The notes below the pieces were generated by a model, which saw only the letters and a program-made list of their open reading frames with translations, searched no databases and was not told the origin of the DNA. Shown piece by piece: positions 35,314 to 45,218 of a stretch of 64,000 nt of DNA. The DNA lies in NCBI GenBank assembly GCA_934203205.1, contig CAKPYV010000002.1:1-64000 (forward strand). Direction: 5' to 3'. Numbering within the stretch: the first letter of the stretch is position 1; every line of letters starts with the position of its first letter. Made by a program: the position numbers and the translations under genes. This DNA comes from an uncultured Anaerovibrio sp. (GTDB lineage Bacteria > Bacillota > Negativicutes > Selenomonadales > Selenomonadaceae).

Positions 35314-36408
35314 ATGATGGATAAGCAGTATAAAAATATTTTGGTAAATTCACTAGTTAATTTGGGGGATGTAGTATTGACAACAAGTGCAATCGCACTT
35401 TTGAGGCAAGCGTATCCTCAGGCGAAGATTACCATGCTGGTACGCCCTGTAGTCAGAGAAGCCGTGGAAAACAATCCTGTGATTGATGAGGTATTGATTT
35501 TTGATTACAAATCAAAAGAAAATTCCCTAGGTAAGATGTGGAGAATGGTAAAGGAAATAAAGGCACGTCATTTTGATCTGTCTATCTCTTTTGACAGAAA
35601 ATCACGGCCAGCCATTCTCTGTTGGCTGGCAGGTGTCCCAACCAGAGTAGGGGCAGATAGGATTTTCGATGATAAGCCTAGTAAGATCACTTGGCTTTAT
35701 ACCCATACAGTACATATAAAGCATGGCTTGGTTAATACATTGCAGGCAGAAACATACCAAGAAATTGTTCGTCAATTTACTGGTATAGAGGGACATGAAG
35801 TTCCTGTGATGGCAAGGATTCCGTCTAGCAGCAAAGAAAAAGCGGATAAATTATTATCTCAGTTGCCAACAGATAAAATGAAAATAGGTCTTTGTGTGAA
35901 AGGAACTTTTGCCCTTAAGACATGGCCTAAGGAATATTTTGCGGATGTTGTACGAGAATTGAAAAGGAAATATAATGCTGCATTTTTCGTAGTTGGTGCT
36001 CCCAATGATAAGGAGTATGCAGATGAAGTGATATCTCTTTGTGAGGAAGAACTAAGAAAAGCAGGATTGGCTGAAGAGAAAGCAATAATTAATTTTTGTG
36101 GCAGTACAAATCTTCTTGATTTAGCAGCTTTGTTTTATCAGACAGATTTGTTTGTTACAGTGGATACAGGTGCTACACATATTGCCGCTACAACAGGCGT
36201 AAAAATGGTAACAATGTATGGCTGTACTAGCCCCAAGCGATGGCATCCATACAATGAAAATGCTAGAGTGTTATCATATGATCCAGAATGTTGTCCATGC
36301 AGCTATGGAGAACATGACTGCCCACATAATCCTAAACCTATATGTTTATGGGAGATAACTCCAGAGATGGTACTAGAAAAGTGCTATCATTTATTAGACA
36401 GTAAATGA
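35314..36408 (+). CDS. GT9 heptosyltransferase-like glycosyltransferase 4
   Basis: 364 residues with ILVNSLVNLGDVVLTTSA, a WaaC/WaaF-type donor site TVDTGATHIAATTGV, and the cysteine tail CCPCSYGEHDC then CLWEITPEMV. Two ATGs in a row (35314 and 35317) are possible starts with a weak ribosome site. It marks the transition to the AT-rich part of the locus. Confidence 0.88.
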   Translation: MMDKQYKNILVNSLVNLGDVVLTTSAIALLRQAYPQAKITMLVRPVVREAVENNPVIDEVLIFDYKSKENSLGKMWRMVKEIKARHFDLSISFDRKSRPAILCWLAGVPTRVGADRIFDDKPSKITWLYTHTVHIKHGLVNTLQAETYQEIVRQFTGIEGHEVPVMARIPSSSKEKADKLLSQLPTDKMKIGLCVKGTFALKTWPKEYFADVVRELKRKYNAAFFVVGAPNDKEYADEVISLCEEELRKAGLAEEKAIINFCGSTNLLDLAALFYQTDLFVTVDTGATHIAATTGVKMVTMYGCTSPKRWHPYNENARVLSYDPECCPCSYGEHDCPHNPKPICLWEITPEMVLEKCYHLLDSK

Positions 36409-36468
36409 TTTTATAGAAAAGGAAGGAACGTAGGTAATTTTGCTAGGGCAATTATCATACAGACATAT

Positions 36469-37482
36469 ATGAATATAATTGGAAAAAATGTGTTAATTAC
36501 AAGTTGTGGTGGGCTAGGTGATCTTATAGTATGTACACCTGCATTGAAAAGACTAAAAGAAAAATTTAAATGCCATATAACTTTTTTATGCCAGGAAAAA
36601 TATAAGGATGTGTTATTGGGATTACCATATATAGACAAGGTAGTTACTATAGAGAGAGGTAAATTCCTTGGCAGATATAAATGTATTTTGTCAGGAGAGT
36701 TGTACAAACAAGATTGTGTAATCTTTACGGATTGGCATCCAATTTTGTTGTTAGCATGTCATTGGTTTAAAGTCCCTTTAGTAGCAGGTATTCCTAGACA
36801 TGGACATAAATTTAGCAAATTTATAAGTAAGCCTATAGTTAATCAGGTATTTGAACAGGTACATTATGCTGCATTATCTAATGCTATGACATATGGCATG
36901 GCGTTGGATGTGGTATTAGATGGAAATATGGATGATATAGATGTATCATTACCATCAGACAATGATATTATTGTAGTTGATAATATGCTTCAGGAATTGA
37001 ACGTGGGAGAAAGATACATAGTGTTATCTCCATTTGCGGCTCTCAAGGAAAGAAATTATCCTGTTGAACAGGCAAAGCAATTGGTGCAAAAAATAGAAGC
37101 GAAGTATAAGATACCTGTTATTGTTATTGGCGTAAAAGAGAATACTCAAGATGCGATGATTATATCTGAAAAAATCCTTACGGGTAAAACTAGCATTATG
37201 CAAATGATTCAGCTAATTAGAAAGGCTATGCTTCTTATTTCAGTGGATAGTGGCCCTATGCATATAGCGGGAGCAGTAGAAACGCCATGTGTTGCATTAT
37301 TCAGTAAAGATTTGCCATCACGCTGGGCTCCTAGAAAAAATTGTATTCCAATATATTTGAGTTATGAGTGTTCTCCTTGTGATGATGAAACTGCTAGAAA
37401 TTGTAAGTATAATGTTAAATGTATGCGCAATATAACTGTAGAAATGATTATGCAAAAAATAGATGAGGTATATGATGAATGA
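36469..37482 (+). CDS. GT9 heptosyltransferase-like glycosyltransferase 5
   Basis: 337 residues, with VLITSCGGLGDLIVCTPAL, the donor motif SVDSGPMHIAGAV and the cysteine tail CSPCDDETARNC then CMRNITVEMI. Codon use is strongly AT-rich (many ATA, AGA, TTA), unlike the GT9 genes before 30 kb, suggesting later acquisition. No strong ribosome site precedes 36469. The 3' end overlaps the next gene. Confidence 0.82.
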   Translation: MNIIGKNVLITSCGGLGDLIVCTPALKRLKEKFKCHITFLCQEKYKDVLLGLPYIDKVVTIERGKFLGRYKCILSGELYKQDCVIFTDWHPILLLACHWFKVPLVAGIPRHGHKFSKFISKPIVNQVFEQVHYAALSNAMTYGMALDVVLDGNMDDIDVSLPSDNDIIVVDNMLQELNVGERYIVLSPFAALKERNYPVEQAKQLVQKIEAKYKIPVIVIGVKENTQDAMIISEKILTGKTSIMQMIQLIRKAMLLISVDSGPMHIAGAVETPCVALFSKDLPSRWAPRKNCIPIYLSYECSPCDDETARNCKYNVKCMRNITVEMIMQKIDEVYDE

Positions 37483-38494
37483 ATTAATATCTGTCATAAT
37501 GCCTGCATATAATGTGGAAGAATATATAGAGAAATCTATAGATTCTGTTCTACAGCAGACATATACAAATTGGGAATTAATTATCATTAATGATGGATCG
37601 ATGGATAATACTAAAAAAATAGTCGAGAATTATCTGCATATAGATATGCGTATCATATACTTGGAACAAGAAAACAAAGGGGTATCAGTAGCTAGAAATA
37701 AAGGGATAGATAGTGCAAAGGGAAAATATATAGCATTTCTTGATGCTGATGATTTGTGGACAAAAGATGCTTTGGAGAAATTATATGACTTAATGAAGTC
37801 AGATTCAGACAATAAATTTGTTTATGGGCGTACGATAGAAAAATTTTCTTCTGGTAAAGAGCAACTTATAGGGCCGGAAGGTACAGTTAATGGATTTTTA
37901 GAAAGTTACATACACAAAACTAATGAGTTAAGACTTAGGTCAAATACGATAGCTTTGTTAATTGAAAAAAATTTACTCGATATCTATAATATAAGATTTC
38001 CAATTGATATTAAGATTTCGGAAGATACATATTTTATTATTAAGCTGTTGTGTGTTGTTCCTGCTATAGGTATGGAAGATGTTATTGCATTTTATATGAG
38101 ACGAGACGATTCTGCGACTACTAGTATTTGGAAACCAGAACGCTGGATTGGACATGTGGAGATATATTTTTTACTGGAGAATTTTGTGCTAGAACACAGA
38201 AAAAAGGCATATATTGCATTTTGCTGTATGAGAAATTATGTTGCTTATAGGTTTATATTGACCTGCATCAGAAAGGGGTATGTAAAGCAGGCACAGCAGA
38301 ATATTGTAAAATGGAAAGGTTGTTTAAAACCATTAGCTGGTTGCGAGTTATGCTGTGAAACAACGCAGGCACATTGCATTAATCAAGTAACACCTGATAT
38401 GGTTTGGCATGAACTAGACAATGTAGTGATGAATGAGGTATTGAATAGGACGGATATACTTGAAGATTTTAATAATGTTAACAAAAAGACATAA
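37472..38494 (+). CDS. GT2 glycosyltransferase with a GT9-like cysteine tail
   Basis: 340 residues. The N-terminal GT-A domain is clear (ISVIMPAYNVEEYIEKSIDS, IINDGSMDNT, AFLDADDLW with the DxD). The middle is a helical region. The C-terminal end (about 290-315) carries CELCCETTQAHC followed by INQVTPDMVWHEL, which looks like the Cys-rich ITPEMV tail of the neighbouring GT9 enzymes and not like GT2 enzymes. Frames open at 37463, and ATG at 37472 or 37475 follows GAGG. The sugar added is unknown. Confidence 0.82.
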   Translation: MMNELISVIMPAYNVEEYIEKSIDSVLQQTYTNWELIIINDGSMDNTKKIVENYLHIDMRIIYLEQENKGVSVARNKGIDSAKGKYIAFLDADDLWTKDALEKLYDLMKSDSDNKFVYGRTIEKFSSGKEQLIGPEGTVNGFLESYIHKTNELRLRSNTIALLIEKNLLDIYNIRFPIDIKISEDTYFIIKLLCVVPAIGMEDVIAFYMRRDDSATTSIWKPERWIGHVEIYFLLENFVLEHRKKAYIAFCCMRNYVAYRFILTCIRKGYVKQAQQNIVKWKGCLKPLAGCELCCETTQAHCINQVTPDMVWHELDNVVMNEVLNRTDILEDFNNVNKKT

Positions 38495-39553
38495 TGCCAT
38501 TTTGCGGGTTGAAGAAACTTTGTTGCATATGGGTTATGAGGTAGAAAAGATATATGTTGACCATTTTCAGAGTAGCCATAGTTATGTTCTTAAAAAACTA
38601 GATGAATTTGGTTTTTCAAAGTTTAGAGAACAATATGAGAGAAGTATATACGATAGAGCTTGTCATATTATAAAGAATATGGATGTTAAGAGGGTTTTAT
38701 GTATAAATTTTATATTTACTGAAAAATATAGGAGCGAATATAAAAAACGGCTACAAAAAAATAAATGCACCAACACATTATGGTTGGTTGATCCTATAAA
38801 TCGTAATGACGATATATATATCAATATGCTTTTTCAATATTTTGATAAGATTTGCTCCTATGAACAAGCAGATGTTGATTACTTGCATGAAAGACCGGTA
38901 TCAGTAAAAGTAAAGTTATGGTATTACCGCATGGTCTTGATATGGACAAATATCCGATGCCATCAGAAGAAATGAAAATGCATAATAAGATAAATAAATT
39001 AGGGGATGGCACGATGCCAGTAATTATTTTTTGTGCCAGAATAGTATAGGATAAGGGCATTGGTGTATTGCTAAAATCGTAGCCGATAGTTCATGCTAAG
39101 CATCCGGAAGCAAAATTAATAGTTGTTGGAGGTGGAAAATTTGATTTTATACAAGAAATGAAGGAAATGAGTATAAATAATGACAATTCAGCTGCTATAG
39201 TAGGCGAGGTAGATATGCCACAAATGTATTATCAATTAGGTGATATATATTTATTTCCATCTAGGCATGAGGCTTTGCCAACATCATTGATAGAGGCAAT
39301 GTCTAGTGGTTTAGTACCTGTTACTTGTGATATTGGCGGGTGTGAGGATGTAGTCTTTGATGGGAAGACTGGTTTTAGATTACCGGTAGATGATTATAAG
39401 GCATTTGCCGAAAAAATAAATTATTTAATTGAACATCCAAATGAGCGTAAGATTATGGCAAATAATGCACATGAATTGATGAAGGAATGTTGCGATTATA
39501 GCGTGGTTATAGAAAAATTAGAATCTATAATTCTAAGCAAAATGTATTATTAA
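38460..39553 (+). pseudogene. Decayed GT4 glycosyltransferase (one frameshift, two stops)
   Basis: The 5' part (38460-about 38925) begins with TTG as LKILIMLTKRHN and is open for about 155 codons. After a frameshift near 38925 the homologous text continues in another frame (LPHGLDMDKYP, VIIFCARIV). It then meets TAG at 39047 and TAG at 39080, and resumes as PIVHAKHPEAKLIVVGGG. The final part (LGDIYLFPSRHEALPTSLIEAMSSGL, GCEDVVFDGKTGF) is a typical GT4 donor domain. Read through these lesions it makes one enzyme of about 360 residues. The gene is therefore probably inactive. Sequencing error is possible, but three independent lesions make that less likely. Confidence 0.85.
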
Positions 39554-39602
39554 AACTATATAGATATAATATTGCATGTTGATGAATAGGAGTCTGAAGG
39601 CA

Positions 39603-40620
39603 GTGAAAAAAATATTATTGCTATGCTTACATAGTGTATTGGGACAAAGAGGCGGCGTTGGAAATGTTTTGTTCTCAATGGGAAATGAACTTTATAACTT
39701 AGGTTATAACATGTATGTAGTAATATGTGATAGCAATACAAATGATAATATACCATATAGTATAAATGATAATGTCAATATTATAAATATTGCAGATTCA
39801 AATTATAAAAGAGATTTAACTATTTGGCAAAAACTTAGAAGAAATTTATCTGGAAATAGAGATGCAAGGCATAGATATGAAGAAAATATTTTAGATAGAT
39901 ATATAAGTAGAAGATTAAAACCTGTTATTTCTGATATAAAGCCAGATTTAGCAATTGCATTTTCTACAGATGCAACTAGGATTTTACATAGAGACGTACG
40001 AATATAAAGAAAAATTTGTTATAATACCGAATCCTATACCACAGTATAAAATTCCCAGGAAACAAAAAAACAAATGTATCATTTATACAAGCAGGGTAGA
40101 TGATTCTAAGCAACAACATTTAATTATACAATCAATTGCTACGTTAAATGAGAAATACAAGGATTGGAAAATTGAATTTTGGGGAGATTACACTAATAAC
40201 AAAAAGTATTATGAATATTGTCAGAATCTTATAAAAAAATACGGCTTAGGTAAGCAAATAGTGTTTTGTGGGGAAACGAGCGATGTTGTATCCAAATTAT
40301 ATTACTCAAAGATATATGTTATAGCAAGTATTCATGAAGGATTTCCATTATCATTAGGGGAAGCTATGAGTTCAGGCCTTCCAGCAATTGGATTGAAAAA
40401 ATGCCCAGCTGTAAATGAATTGATTATTAATGGAGAAAATGGTTTTTTATGTGATAATACACCATATAGTATGGCATTATCTTTAGAAAAGTTGGTGTGT
40501 AATGAGAAGTTAATGACTGAAATGGGATATGCAGCAAAGGAACATATGAAACAATTTTCACCAAATAAGGTTTGGAATATGTGGGATAGTTTAATAAAAA
40601 ACACTTTACAAAAAATGTGA
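39603..40620 (+). pseudogene. GT4 glycosyltransferase with frameshift and probable internal deletion
   Basis: GTG at 39603 opens a GT4 N-domain (KKILLLCLHSVLGQRGGVGNVLF, IKPDLAIAFSTDATRI) that ends at a stop at 40005. In another frame, from about 39990, the donor half begins abruptly at YKEKFVIIPNPIP and runs to 40620 (IIYTSRVDDSKQQHLI, ASIHEGFPLSLGEAMSSGLPAIG). About 50-65 residues normally found between the two halves are missing. This indicates a frame-changing deletion near 39985-40010 rather than a single-base shift. Confidence 0.8.
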
Positions 40621-40710
40621 GTTATTCTGTATGACGGCATGTGTAAATGATGTTACATTATATTACTAAAGATAAGAAATTTATATTGATGAAGAGGAGA
40701 TTAAATTAGA

Positions 40711-41925
40711 ATGAATATATGTAACCAATTAATGTTTTTTATAATGATGATATTTGCTTTAGCAAGTAATATATCAACAGGAATTACAAGTGTATGTATA
40801 GTAATATCTGTTCTTATAATGATGATACAGTATATAAAAACAAAAAAACTGCCACTACAAATCAATGCATTTGGAGGAGTTTTGCTTTTGTATGGTGGGT
40901 TACAGTGTATTATAGCTGCTTTATCTGTTAATCCGGCAGCTAGCTTTGGTGATGTTTGGGCAACGATGTATAGATTTATTCCGTTGTTTTTTGGTATTTT
41001 ATATCTAAAAAACAAAAAACAGTTATTCTATATACTGATGTCATTTTCAATGTCAGCATTATTGAATGATGTATATGGGGCTTATCAATATATTGTTTTG
41101 TCTAATAATCGTCCGATGGCCTTTAATAATACAGCAACATTTTTTGCCAGTCATTTGTTGATGGCAATTCCCATGTTGTATTTGATTTGCAATGTGTATA
41201 GGAAAAGCAAGGTGATAAGATATTATTCTTTTTTTCTTATGATATTTTCGATGTTAATGTTGATAGCATCTGGCACAAGAGGTGGTTGGATTGCCTTTGT
41301 GATAATGATATTATTTAGTTTGTGCATGGATGCGATTAATAGAAAAAAAATAATAGTGGTTTGTATTGGAATGTTAATAGCGATGACAGGATTCAATATT
41401 GCAACTAATGGGTATCTTATGAATAGAATTGCATCTATCAGTCAAATGAAGGATCAGAGCAGTATTGAAAGAGTTCTTATGTGGGAGTCATCAATTAAGA
41501 TTTTTGAAGATTATCCAGTACATGGGATTGGTCAGGATCAGTTTCAATATATTTATAATACACAATATATTTCACCAATGTCTAAAGAGAGAGGTGATAA
41601 CGATTATCATAAAGGACATGGGCATCCACATAATAACTTTTTCAAATACTTATCCGAGGGTGGCTTGATAGGCATTGCGGCGTTTATTATGTTATACGGC
41701 TTTTTTGCATATAAATTTTGGATGCTTTATAGAAAAGAAAAAGCTATGGCAAAGTTATCATATGGAATGATAGGATTGCTAATAATGATAGGGATACAAG
41801 CGGAGGGGCTGACAGATACAAATTTAACACAAGTGCCTATCATGAGAGAATTTTGGTTTTTAATGGGATTACTTTTTGCAGCAGGCAAGATGGAATTGGA
41901 AGAAAGGAATCGGCATGAAGTTTAA
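40711..41925 (+). CDS. O-antigen ligase/polymerase family protein (WaaL-like)
   Basis: 404 residues, about ten to twelve membrane spans, AT-rich codon use. The Wzy_C/WaaL signature is a large periplasmic loop with ASGTRGGWIAFV before it and GHGHPHNNFFKYLSEGGLIG after it. It should join O-antigen or another glycan to the lipid A-core. ATG at 40711 follows GAGGAG. It is the only polymerase/ligase in the cluster, and no Wzx or Wzz gene is seen. Confidence 0.88.
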   Translation: MNICNQLMFFIMMIFALASNISTGITSVCIVISVLIMMIQYIKTKKLPLQINAFGGVLLLYGGLQCIIAALSVNPAASFGDVWATMYRFIPLFFGILYLKNKKQLFYILMSFSMSALLNDVYGAYQYIVLSNNRPMAFNNTATFFASHLLMAIPMLYLICNVYRKSKVIRYYSFFLMIFSMLMLIASGTRGGWIAFVIMILFSLCMDAINRKKIIVVCIGMLIAMTGFNIATNGYLMNRIASISQMKDQSSIERVLMWESSIKIFEDYPVHGIGQDQFQYIYNTQYISPMSKERGDNDYHKGHGHPHNNFFKYLSEGGLIGIAAFIMLYGFFAYKFWMLYRKEKAMAKLSYGMIGLLIMIGIQAEGLTDTNLTQVPIMREFWFLMGLLFAAGKMELEERNRHEV

Positions 41926-42934
41926 CAAGATATTAATTTGCCAAAATAATATGTTAGGGGATGTGGTTATATCAACTGGGATAGTGAGAGCTATTAGGGA
42001 GCAGTTCCCTAATAGCAAATTGGCCTTCATGGTTGATCCTGATACAGCTGAATTAGTAGACCTGCCGTTTATTGATGAGGTGATACCTTATGATAGGGGA
42101 TGCCACTGCTACCAGTAATAAGAAAAATATGGAGATATGATGTGGCCATATTGCTGGATTATAAATATCGCAGTGCTTGGATTCCATTTTTAGCTTGCAT
42201 ACCTGTTAGGGCAGGGTTAGCTCATAAAAGAAATTTATTCATGACACATGGGGTAGAAAGGCCTGCTGATAGTGAGGAAATGTATTTTACCTACTACATG
42301 TCCAAGGTGCTCAATAATGCGATTGGTTTAAAATTGACTAAAGATGTTACAAGGCTTTGTGTGGCAGAGCCTACAAGTACAGATTTAGCTTTGGTTGGGG
42401 ATATTATGAAGCACTCATCTAATAAGGGAATAAATACAGCTATTGCTCCATTTTCGTCAACAAATTTTAAAAATTGGTCTGTAGATAGATATGATGAATT
42501 TATGCAGCGTTTGAATGATAAATATAAATGTAACTTTTATATTTTAGGAGGAAAGGGCGATATACGGAAAAATATTAAGAATTCTGGGGGTAAAGCTTTG
42601 CGATTTAAGAGGCAAGCTAAAACTGACAACTACGGCTACCTTGCTTAGAAAAATGGATTATTTTATTGGCAGCTGTAGTGCACCATTGCATATTGCGGCA
42701 GCTGTTGGTTGTCCATCAATGGCTTTTTATGGTCCAACTTCGCCAAAAAAATGGGCACCATTGCACAAATGCAAATATATTTTTCATAAGCATCCATGTA
42801 ATCCATGCGATAGAATTGGTTATGGCAAACCATGTGGAGGTAGTAATGACTGTATGAATGACATAGGTGTGGATGAAGCTGTTGGAGTTTTTGAAGCATT
42901 AATGAGGGAATATCCAAGAGATATTATTAGTTGA
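41915..42934 (+). pseudogene. GT9 heptosyltransferase pseudogene with two frameshifts
   Basis: ATG at 41915 opens KFNKILICQNNMLGDVVISTG, a GT9 start, which shifts frame near 42097. PYDRG continues as MPLLPVIRKIW only after a one-base change. The second part runs to a shift near 42598, where DLRGKLKLTTTATLLRKM appears in the third frame. The final part holds FIGSCSAPLHIAAA and the family cysteine tail CNPCDRIG then CMNDI. In donor motif GSDSGPLHI, Asp and Gly are changed to Cys and Ala. Frameshifts plus motif loss point to a dead sixth GT9. Confidence 0.85.
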
Positions 42935-43012
42935 AAGATAAGGTAAAATTAGTGGTGTACAATCATTTTTAGTATATGGTTTAATTTTAAATAAAACTAT
43001 TAGGGGAGGATT

Positions 43013-43900
43013 ATGAAAGACAATTTAAGAAAAATAAAATATAGTATATCGAGCGAGAATAATATTCGAAATTTAGAAAATGAGGAAGACAGTAATACGC
43101 AAGTCAAAACGTTCTCATGGAAGCTGATCAATCCTTTGATACAACATAAGGATAAAATAGCATATGTGTTAGGACGTATTGGCATTGTTGTGGTGGGGAC
43201 GTTTTATATAATAGATTATTCGTACCGAATAAAGTGTGAACAATTTTACAAAATTCCTAATCTTTATTTCAGTATAAATAATCATGACTGTTTATTAAGA
43301 TTTGCAGTCATGATTATGATATTTATAATAATTGCACTAGGTTATATATATTTGTTTCGCAAGCAATCTAAAGAGAAAAATTTAGACGATATTATTAGTG
43401 AAATGGTATTTTCATTAGTAGCAGGGATATACCTAGGATTGCCCAATATAATATACATTGGTGATTGGTTAATTTATCATAACTATATTGACTTTATAGT
43501 AGACGTTGCGTATTTAGAATATACATGGTTATTATTTATACTTTGTCCAATGTTGTCCTTTTGTGGATTATTTTTCATAAAAGAATATTCCAAAAATAAG
43601 ATTGGTAAATGTATAAGGGCATTGTGCATATTAATGATGGGAATTCAATATTTGATTTATATTTACGGGACATTCAATTTAATTAATGTTGATGTTAAAA
43701 ATAAACGCAATTATGAAATTGTAACTATAAAGAATCAAGAGTATGTTATATTGTCTCATTATGGTGACGATATGTTGCTAGTAAAATATGAGCGTGAAGA
43801 TGAGAAACCAGTATTTATAACTAGTGAATATTTTTTTAAAGCAAAAACAGAAGGTGTATTTAGGTATGAGCATTTTAATAAAGAACCTAAGATAAGATGA
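43013..43900 (+). CDS. Uncharacterised five-span membrane protein
   Basis: 295 residues, not recognised. An asparagine- and glutamate-rich cytosolic start of about 48 residues is followed by five predicted spans (about 50-69, 95-115, 131-149, 169-189, 200-223). A soluble C-terminal part of about 70 residues is beta-rich (YEIVTIKNQEYVILSHYGDD). ATG at 43013 has a very strong GGGGAGGA site. Codon use is extremely AT-rich, matching the decayed glycosyltransferase block and not the biotin genes after it, so it is probably acquired cargo. Confidence 0.7.
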   Translation: MKDNLRKIKYSISSENNIRNLENEEDSNTQVKTFSWKLINPLIQHKDKIAYVLGRIGIVVVGTFYIIDYSYRIKCEQFYKIPNLYFSINNHDCLLRFAVMIMIFIIIALGYIYLFRKQSKEKNLDDIISEMVFSLVAGIYLGLPNIIYIGDWLIYHNYIDFIVDVAYLEYTWLLFILCPMLSFCGLFFIKEYSKNKIGKCIRALCILMMGIQYLIYIYGTFNLINVDVKNKRNYEIVTIKNQEYVILSHYGDDMLLVKYEREDEKPVFITSEYFFKAKTEGVFRYEHFNKEPKIR

Positions 43901-44113
43901 TTATTCTATGTGATTGAGAGCAAAGTTGTATAAGCAAAATAGCTATATAGATAGTACTATATATACTTTATTTGTGGTATTACGATAAAAATTCTTGAAT
44001 TTTGAAATACTAATACTTCTTTATAGTGAGAACAATGTAATAGAAATTTTCAATACATTCTAATGCTCTTAATGCTGATAAAATAAGCCTGGTCAGACAG
44101 GAGGTGTTGTTTG

Positions 44114-44890
44114 ATGACTACTGATTTTGCATGGATTGATGAATATTATAACTGGTTGCGTGGTAATGCTTCTGCCAAGCAGCTGCAGAATGGGTGGACA
44201 GAGATTGGAACACCTTTTATGGATAGGCATAATGACGGTTTGGTAATATACGCAAAATTGGAAAATGATAGTATTACTTTGTCTGATGATGGCTATATTA
44301 TTGGAGATTTGTTGGCAGATGGTATGACTTTGCGAGGCAAAAAGCGGAAAGAATTACTAGAAAATTTTTTGTTATCCTATGGTGTACAGAATATAAATAA
44401 TGAGTTAATAATGCATACTACGGTAGAGGATTATCCAGTTAGTATGCATATGTTTCTTCAGGCAATGTTATCTATAAATGATATGTTTATGTTAAATAAT
44501 GCATCCGTCAAAGGTATATTTTTGGATGATGTAGCATCATTTCTGGATGGACAACAAGTTATATATACTCCTAGTTTTATTGCTAAAGGTAGTACTGGAT
44601 TGGAGTTTAATTTTCATTTTCAAATTGCAGGGAAACAATCTGAGATACTCATAAATACTTTTAATAAAATTAATAAGGGGAATATATCTTCATTTTTGTT
44701 TGATTGGCTGGATATTAAGGAAGCTAGGCAGAGACGAGCCAGGAAAACGGTTATGGGGTTGGCGTTTATCAATGATGATGGTGGAGTGGATAGTAAATTT
44801 TTGGAAGCTTTGAAGGCTAAAAACACAGATTATATATTGTTTTCAGAAAGAAACAATCCTGAAAATATTAGAAAACTCAAGGCTACTTGA
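44114..44890 (+). CDS. DUF1828/DUF1829 domain protein
   Basis: 258 residues. The N-terminal half (about 20-95: DRHNDGLVIYAKLENDSITLSDDGYIIGDLL) matches the DUF1828 pattern. The second half (about 120-255: PSFIAKGSTGLEFNFHFQI, VMGLAFINDDGG) matches DUF1829. These families occur on mobile elements of Firmicutes and their function is not established. Two codons, TTG 44111 and ATG 44114, could start it, and ATG follows CAGGAGGTG. It is monocistronic with a long terminator. Composition is AT-rich, as in the gene before it. Confidence 0.65.
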   Translation: MTTDFAWIDEYYNWLRGNASAKQLQNGWTEIGTPFMDRHNDGLVIYAKLENDSITLSDDGYIIGDLLADGMTLRGKKRKELLENFLLSYGVQNINNELIMHTTVEDYPVSMHMFLQAMLSINDMFMLNNASVKGIFLDDVASFLDGQQVIYTPSFIAKGSTGLEFNFHFQIAGKQSEILINTFNKINKGNISSFLFDWLDIKEARQRRARKTVMGLAFINDDGGVDSKFLEALKAKNTDYILFSERNNPENIRKLKAT

Positions 44891-44914
44891 TAATATAAAA
44901 TTTATTGTGATTTG

Positions 44915-44968
44915 TACCGAACTTAAGAGTTAGATTAGAAGTGCTAACTTTTGAGTTCGGTATTTTTT
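44915..44968 (+). terminator. Terminator after the DUF1828/1829 gene
   Basis: TACCGAACTTAAGAGTTAG pairs with CTAACTTTTGAGTTCGGTA (a few internal mismatches), followed by TTTTTT. Confidence 0.85.
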
Positions 44969-45134
44969 GCGACAAAATCGTCTTTTAAACGCTGACTAAG
45001 ATGTAGTTATAAATCATGAAGCTTGGCTAAATCTAACATAGCACTCTCGCAAGCAAGGAACGCAGTGACGAAAATACCTTTGTTAAAGAATAGAACTCAC
45101 CACGCCTTTGATTTTAGTGCAACCCGGTGGGACT
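44969..45134. other. Non-coding gap at the end of the AT-rich segment
   Basis: The stretch between the two terminators carries no open frame with a ribosome site. It contains GCAAGCAAGGAACGCAGTGACG at about 45049-45070, a GC-richer word of the type often seen at the ends of old insertions, but no inverted-repeat pair or target duplication is recognised. It marks the return to the normal base composition. Confidence 0.4.
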
Positions 45135-45203
45135 AAAAAAATCCCTGTTAAGAGTTATGCTATCATGTTTAGCAATGATAGACATTCTCCTAACAGGGAT
45201 TTT
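45135..45203. terminator. Bidirectional terminator downstream of bioWF
   Basis: AATCCCTGTTAAGAG pairs with CTCCTAACAGGGATT, and inside it CTATCAT pairs with ATGATAG. T runs are on the outside of both arms. It serves the minus-strand biotin gene. Confidence 0.8.
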
Positions 45204-45218
45204 GTACATAATACGATA

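Noticed and set aside
44969..45134. Insertion sequence or attachment site at the edge of the AT-rich block
   Set aside because: No transposase frame, terminal inverted repeat pair or target duplication could be seen.
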